This document shows positions 61,664 through 64,000 of a stretch of DNA of 64,000 nucleotides, piece by piece (position 1 is the stretch's first letter; every line of letters starts with the position of its first letter). Under the pieces are notes generated by a model, which ran no database searches, was not told the DNA's origin, and saw only the letters and a list, made by a program, of their open reading frames with translations. The position numbers and the translations under genes were made by a program. The stretch comes from Chrysophaeum taylorii (lineage: Eukaryota; Sar; Pelagophyceae; Pelagomonadales; Pelagomonadaceae), in assembly GCA_029834535.1 (NCBI GenBank), contig JAQMWT010000524.1, forward strand, positions 248,001 to 312,000, read 5' to 3'.

Positions 61664-63999
61664 CTACCCAAGATACGTGCGATCAGTCTGCTGTCGCGCT
61701 AAGCAAAATCGGCGGGGGAGAGTCGTCGACGACCTGATTGAGGTGACTTCCGACTGATAGATACAGTGAAGGAAAGATTTCCTTTTTATCATCAGAAGCT
61801 GCGCGGTGGCGTCCTTCTCACCAACAGCAGAAACCACTTCCTTTCTCGTCTTGACACTGAACAACGTCGCCAAGAGACAACAGAATCTCGCCTTGCGTCG
61901 TCACCGTGGTCGGAACCTCCTGCAAAGACGACACGGCGACTCTAGCGGAATGCTTGTAATGGACATCGCACGATGAACGCATACCACTGACACGAAACCA
62001 AATTGTTTGTAGCCAGAAGACGTTGCGACGAAAACCTGACCAGAGTTTAAACAAAGGTTGTGAAAGAGTCACCGGAGTGTTATAGGCTCTGCCTGGCTCG
62101 ACCATCTGGGTTTGTGCGGTGTAAGCAATATTATCAGATTCGGATTCAAAACGACTTCCGCGCGGGTAGTTCCGGAGGTACTCCAATCGTCGTAGATGAT
62201 GCAGATTGGGCGGCAATCGTCGCAAACCAGCGGAAACGCAAGCCCTAGCGAGTTTTTTTGTCTCTACATCGATGAGGCTTTGCTTTAGCGGAGAATGCTT
62301 GTTTATCATCGAAGATCGCGGCGACTGCGGGTCGGCGTTCGTACTTCAGAATCGGAGAGTCGACAGATTTGCCTCGATAACGTCGACGTCCATGCGTGAC
62401 TTGACTTCGAAATTCGATCATGCGGATAATCCACTACGGCGCCCAGCAGTCGAATATCTCCCTCGCAGAAATAGCCTGTTGATATCGGCGACAATAGCCA
62501 CTAACGGTGCGGCGAATTTATTGGCAATCGCGACACGGATCGTAATCCATTCGTAAATCGTGGTCTGGTTTAATCCTGACCCAAAGAGCGCTTTACTGGC
62601 ATTTCCCTCATCAATGATCATGCGCTGAACTGAGCAGCTAGATCCCGGCAAATATATCAGCATCCCATCAATGCCAATCGTCGTAGCAAACTTTTGTTCT
62701 TTTAACGTTTCCGATAAACTTGAATCGACATAAAAGTTAACGTGCACGGATCCAAATAACTAATAGTCTCCAATCCATTCTCAATCGCTTTTCCGTCTTG
62801 CGGCGAGAACGCAGCGTGATAACACCTAGCCTCTGGCTCAGCATCACCTGGATCTGGCATCGATACGTGAACGCAATGCTCCAAATATCGGAAGTATCCT
62901 CGGCAGCTCCATCCTGAAGATCCTTGGCTCTCTCTGGCGTCGGCTTGGCGGAACTAATCCCTTCTGCCCCGGCTTCTTCTTTGCAATCGACTAGTGCTTC
63001 GAAATCCCTTCCCAGGCTGACTCCATCAGATCATCGTCCATCGACACGTCCGAACATACATCGTCCTCTTGCCGAAAAAAAAATCAGACCAAACGCCAAT
63101 AAGCTCTCCGGCGGAAAATAAATTCTTGCCTTGCTGGCGGAATCGCACCTCCTTTCGGTCTCTTGGCTTTTTGCTAAGAAACTGTGGGCTCGTGCCCACA
63201 TATTCTGTATACCCAACTCCATCTTATCAGTGCTGAGAGTCCAATTCAACTTTTCTCTGGGCGGCAGCTCATTTCATCATCAAAAATCCGCTCGGGACCT
63301 TCCTTGGTCACACGCAGCCGTCATCAAGTACAGGTTCTTTTTTACAGTCAGTAGTCCCCTTCATAGGCAACACGTCAGGGCTTTTGTCCGGCTCCCAAGA
63401 CGGTTCCTTCATAATCGTGTTCGCGATTTCTTGTGACTTCGTTTCGTCTTCCTCGGTCGTTTCGCTCGGAACGGCATCATCAGTTCTCTCGCTTAAAACG
63501 CTCAAATTCGGCTCGTCGTCGCTTAAAACGTCAAATTCGGCTCGTCGGGGGGGGGGGGCTGGAAAAGAAGAAGGCGTCGTCCCCGACGTCAAAATCGTCA
63601 GCAAGTAACCTTCAGTGGTTACGTAAAAATCGATGGGTGCGCCAAAGGATGCGCTATCATCATCATCTGAAACTTCGCTCTCCGTCGCGTCATCGAGACC
63701 AATTCGGGAATCGAAGCGTCGCCACCATTCGACATGGGACTCGGGTGGCGAATCCAAATACAAAATCCCATAGTATCAAGGGTAGCATCCTCAAATCCAC
63801 CGTCGAAGACGTCATCCACGAAATCTGTCTCGTCCGGAAGATCAGATCCATCAGCCGTCTGAGGATCCGGACGAGAATCAGCGTCCATCTCGCTATCATC
63901 TGTCCAATAAAGCGAGTCACGGCAGAGCTCCTGTTCAGCAGCGTGGCGCAGGGCAGCTTCCAACTCGCCATCGGATAATAACTCATCGATGACCTGCAC
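61664..63999 (-). mobile_element. Decayed DDE-type transposase-like element, reaching the window edge
   Basis: Minus-strand blocks in order: an acidic N-terminal segment starting MQVIDELLSDGELEAALRHA at 63999; IDFYVTTEGYLLTILTSG (about 63600); GVSLGRDFEALVDCKEEAGA (about 63000); IGIDGMLIYLPGSS, MIIDEGNASKALFGSG, NQTTIYEWITIRVAIANKFA and APLVAIVADI (62480-62680); LVCDDCRPICIIYDDW (about 62210) and NLIILLTPHKPRWSSQAEP (about 62110); and a tail to 61664. The last blocks resemble DDE_1-type transposases: a strand with Asp and Asn/Cys, then 'I-x-x-L-x-P-H' and 'Q-x-E/D'. Frame changes between blocks mean either introns or decay; decay fits the surroundings. The start at 63999 is uncertain because the window ends there. 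Confidence 0.4.
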
Positions 64000-64000
64000 G

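Overview
The window looks like nuclear DNA of a photosynthetic or formerly photosynthetic stramenopile (heterokont alga), possibly a pelagophyte-like species. This is an inference from four things: eukaryotic genes (eIF3g, dynactin p62, DNA ligase I, a sorting nexin, a REJ/GPS receptor); long Pro-Ser-Thr 'PTSxPS' stalks typical of ochrophyte surface proteins; very short GT-AG introns that restore frame (37, 38, 42, 52, 60 and 78 nt); and tight packing with short intergenic gaps. No tRNA, rRNA or CRISPR array was recognised.

Left part (1-17.5 kb) is gene-dense. It holds the 3' end of a hybrid histidine kinase, a type II membrane sulfotransferase, two unrecognised small proteins, a membrane-anchored protein with a MANF/ARMET-like SAP tail, eIF3g, a DOT1-like methyltransferase, a PX sorting nexin, a DUF924-TilS fusion, a polytopic DUF962/Mpo1-like protein, a secreted sulfotransferase-like protein and a pirin split by a 42-nt intron. 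Neighbouring genes are often divergent or convergent with 13-150 bp between them.

From 17.5 to 25.8 kb the DNA is mostly decayed. Two related, frame-broken copies of one coiled-coil-encoding sequence (about 17.8-20.2 and 23.0-24.8 kb) flank a multi-exon XK-related membrane protein gene on the minus strand. That gene contains a perfect 24-bp inverted repeat in a probable intron. Microsatellites and a solo retroelement tail follow.

From 25.8 to 48.2 kb come a small membrane protein, an aldo/keto reductase and dynactin p62 whose start codons are 27 bp apart, and two very large surface proteins. The first, on the minus strand, is assembled from three tandem 262-bp exon-plus-intron cassettes, each encoding a Cys-rich domain. 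The second, on the plus strand, is a 4,736-residue FG-GAP/PST-stalk/REJ/GPS multi-pass receptor with 120-, 327- and 447-bp internal repeats and a 36-bp repeat in its cytoplasmic loop.

The right part (48-64 kb) has three recognisable cellular genes: a MYND/RING-like/TPR protein, DNA ligase I and a frameshifted bacterial-type GNAT acetyltransferase. The rest is a mobile-element graveyard: a Helitron/PIF1 helicase remnant, a 5'-truncated ORF with a PD-(D/E)XK nuclease signature bracketed by repeated 3' tails, a Ty3/gypsy reverse-transcriptase scrap and a decayed DDE-type transposase running to the window edge. Solo copies of the same retroelement tail occur elsewhere in the window. The most unusual items are the tandem exon cassettes, the giant receptor, the DUF924-TilS fusion and the hairpin intron.
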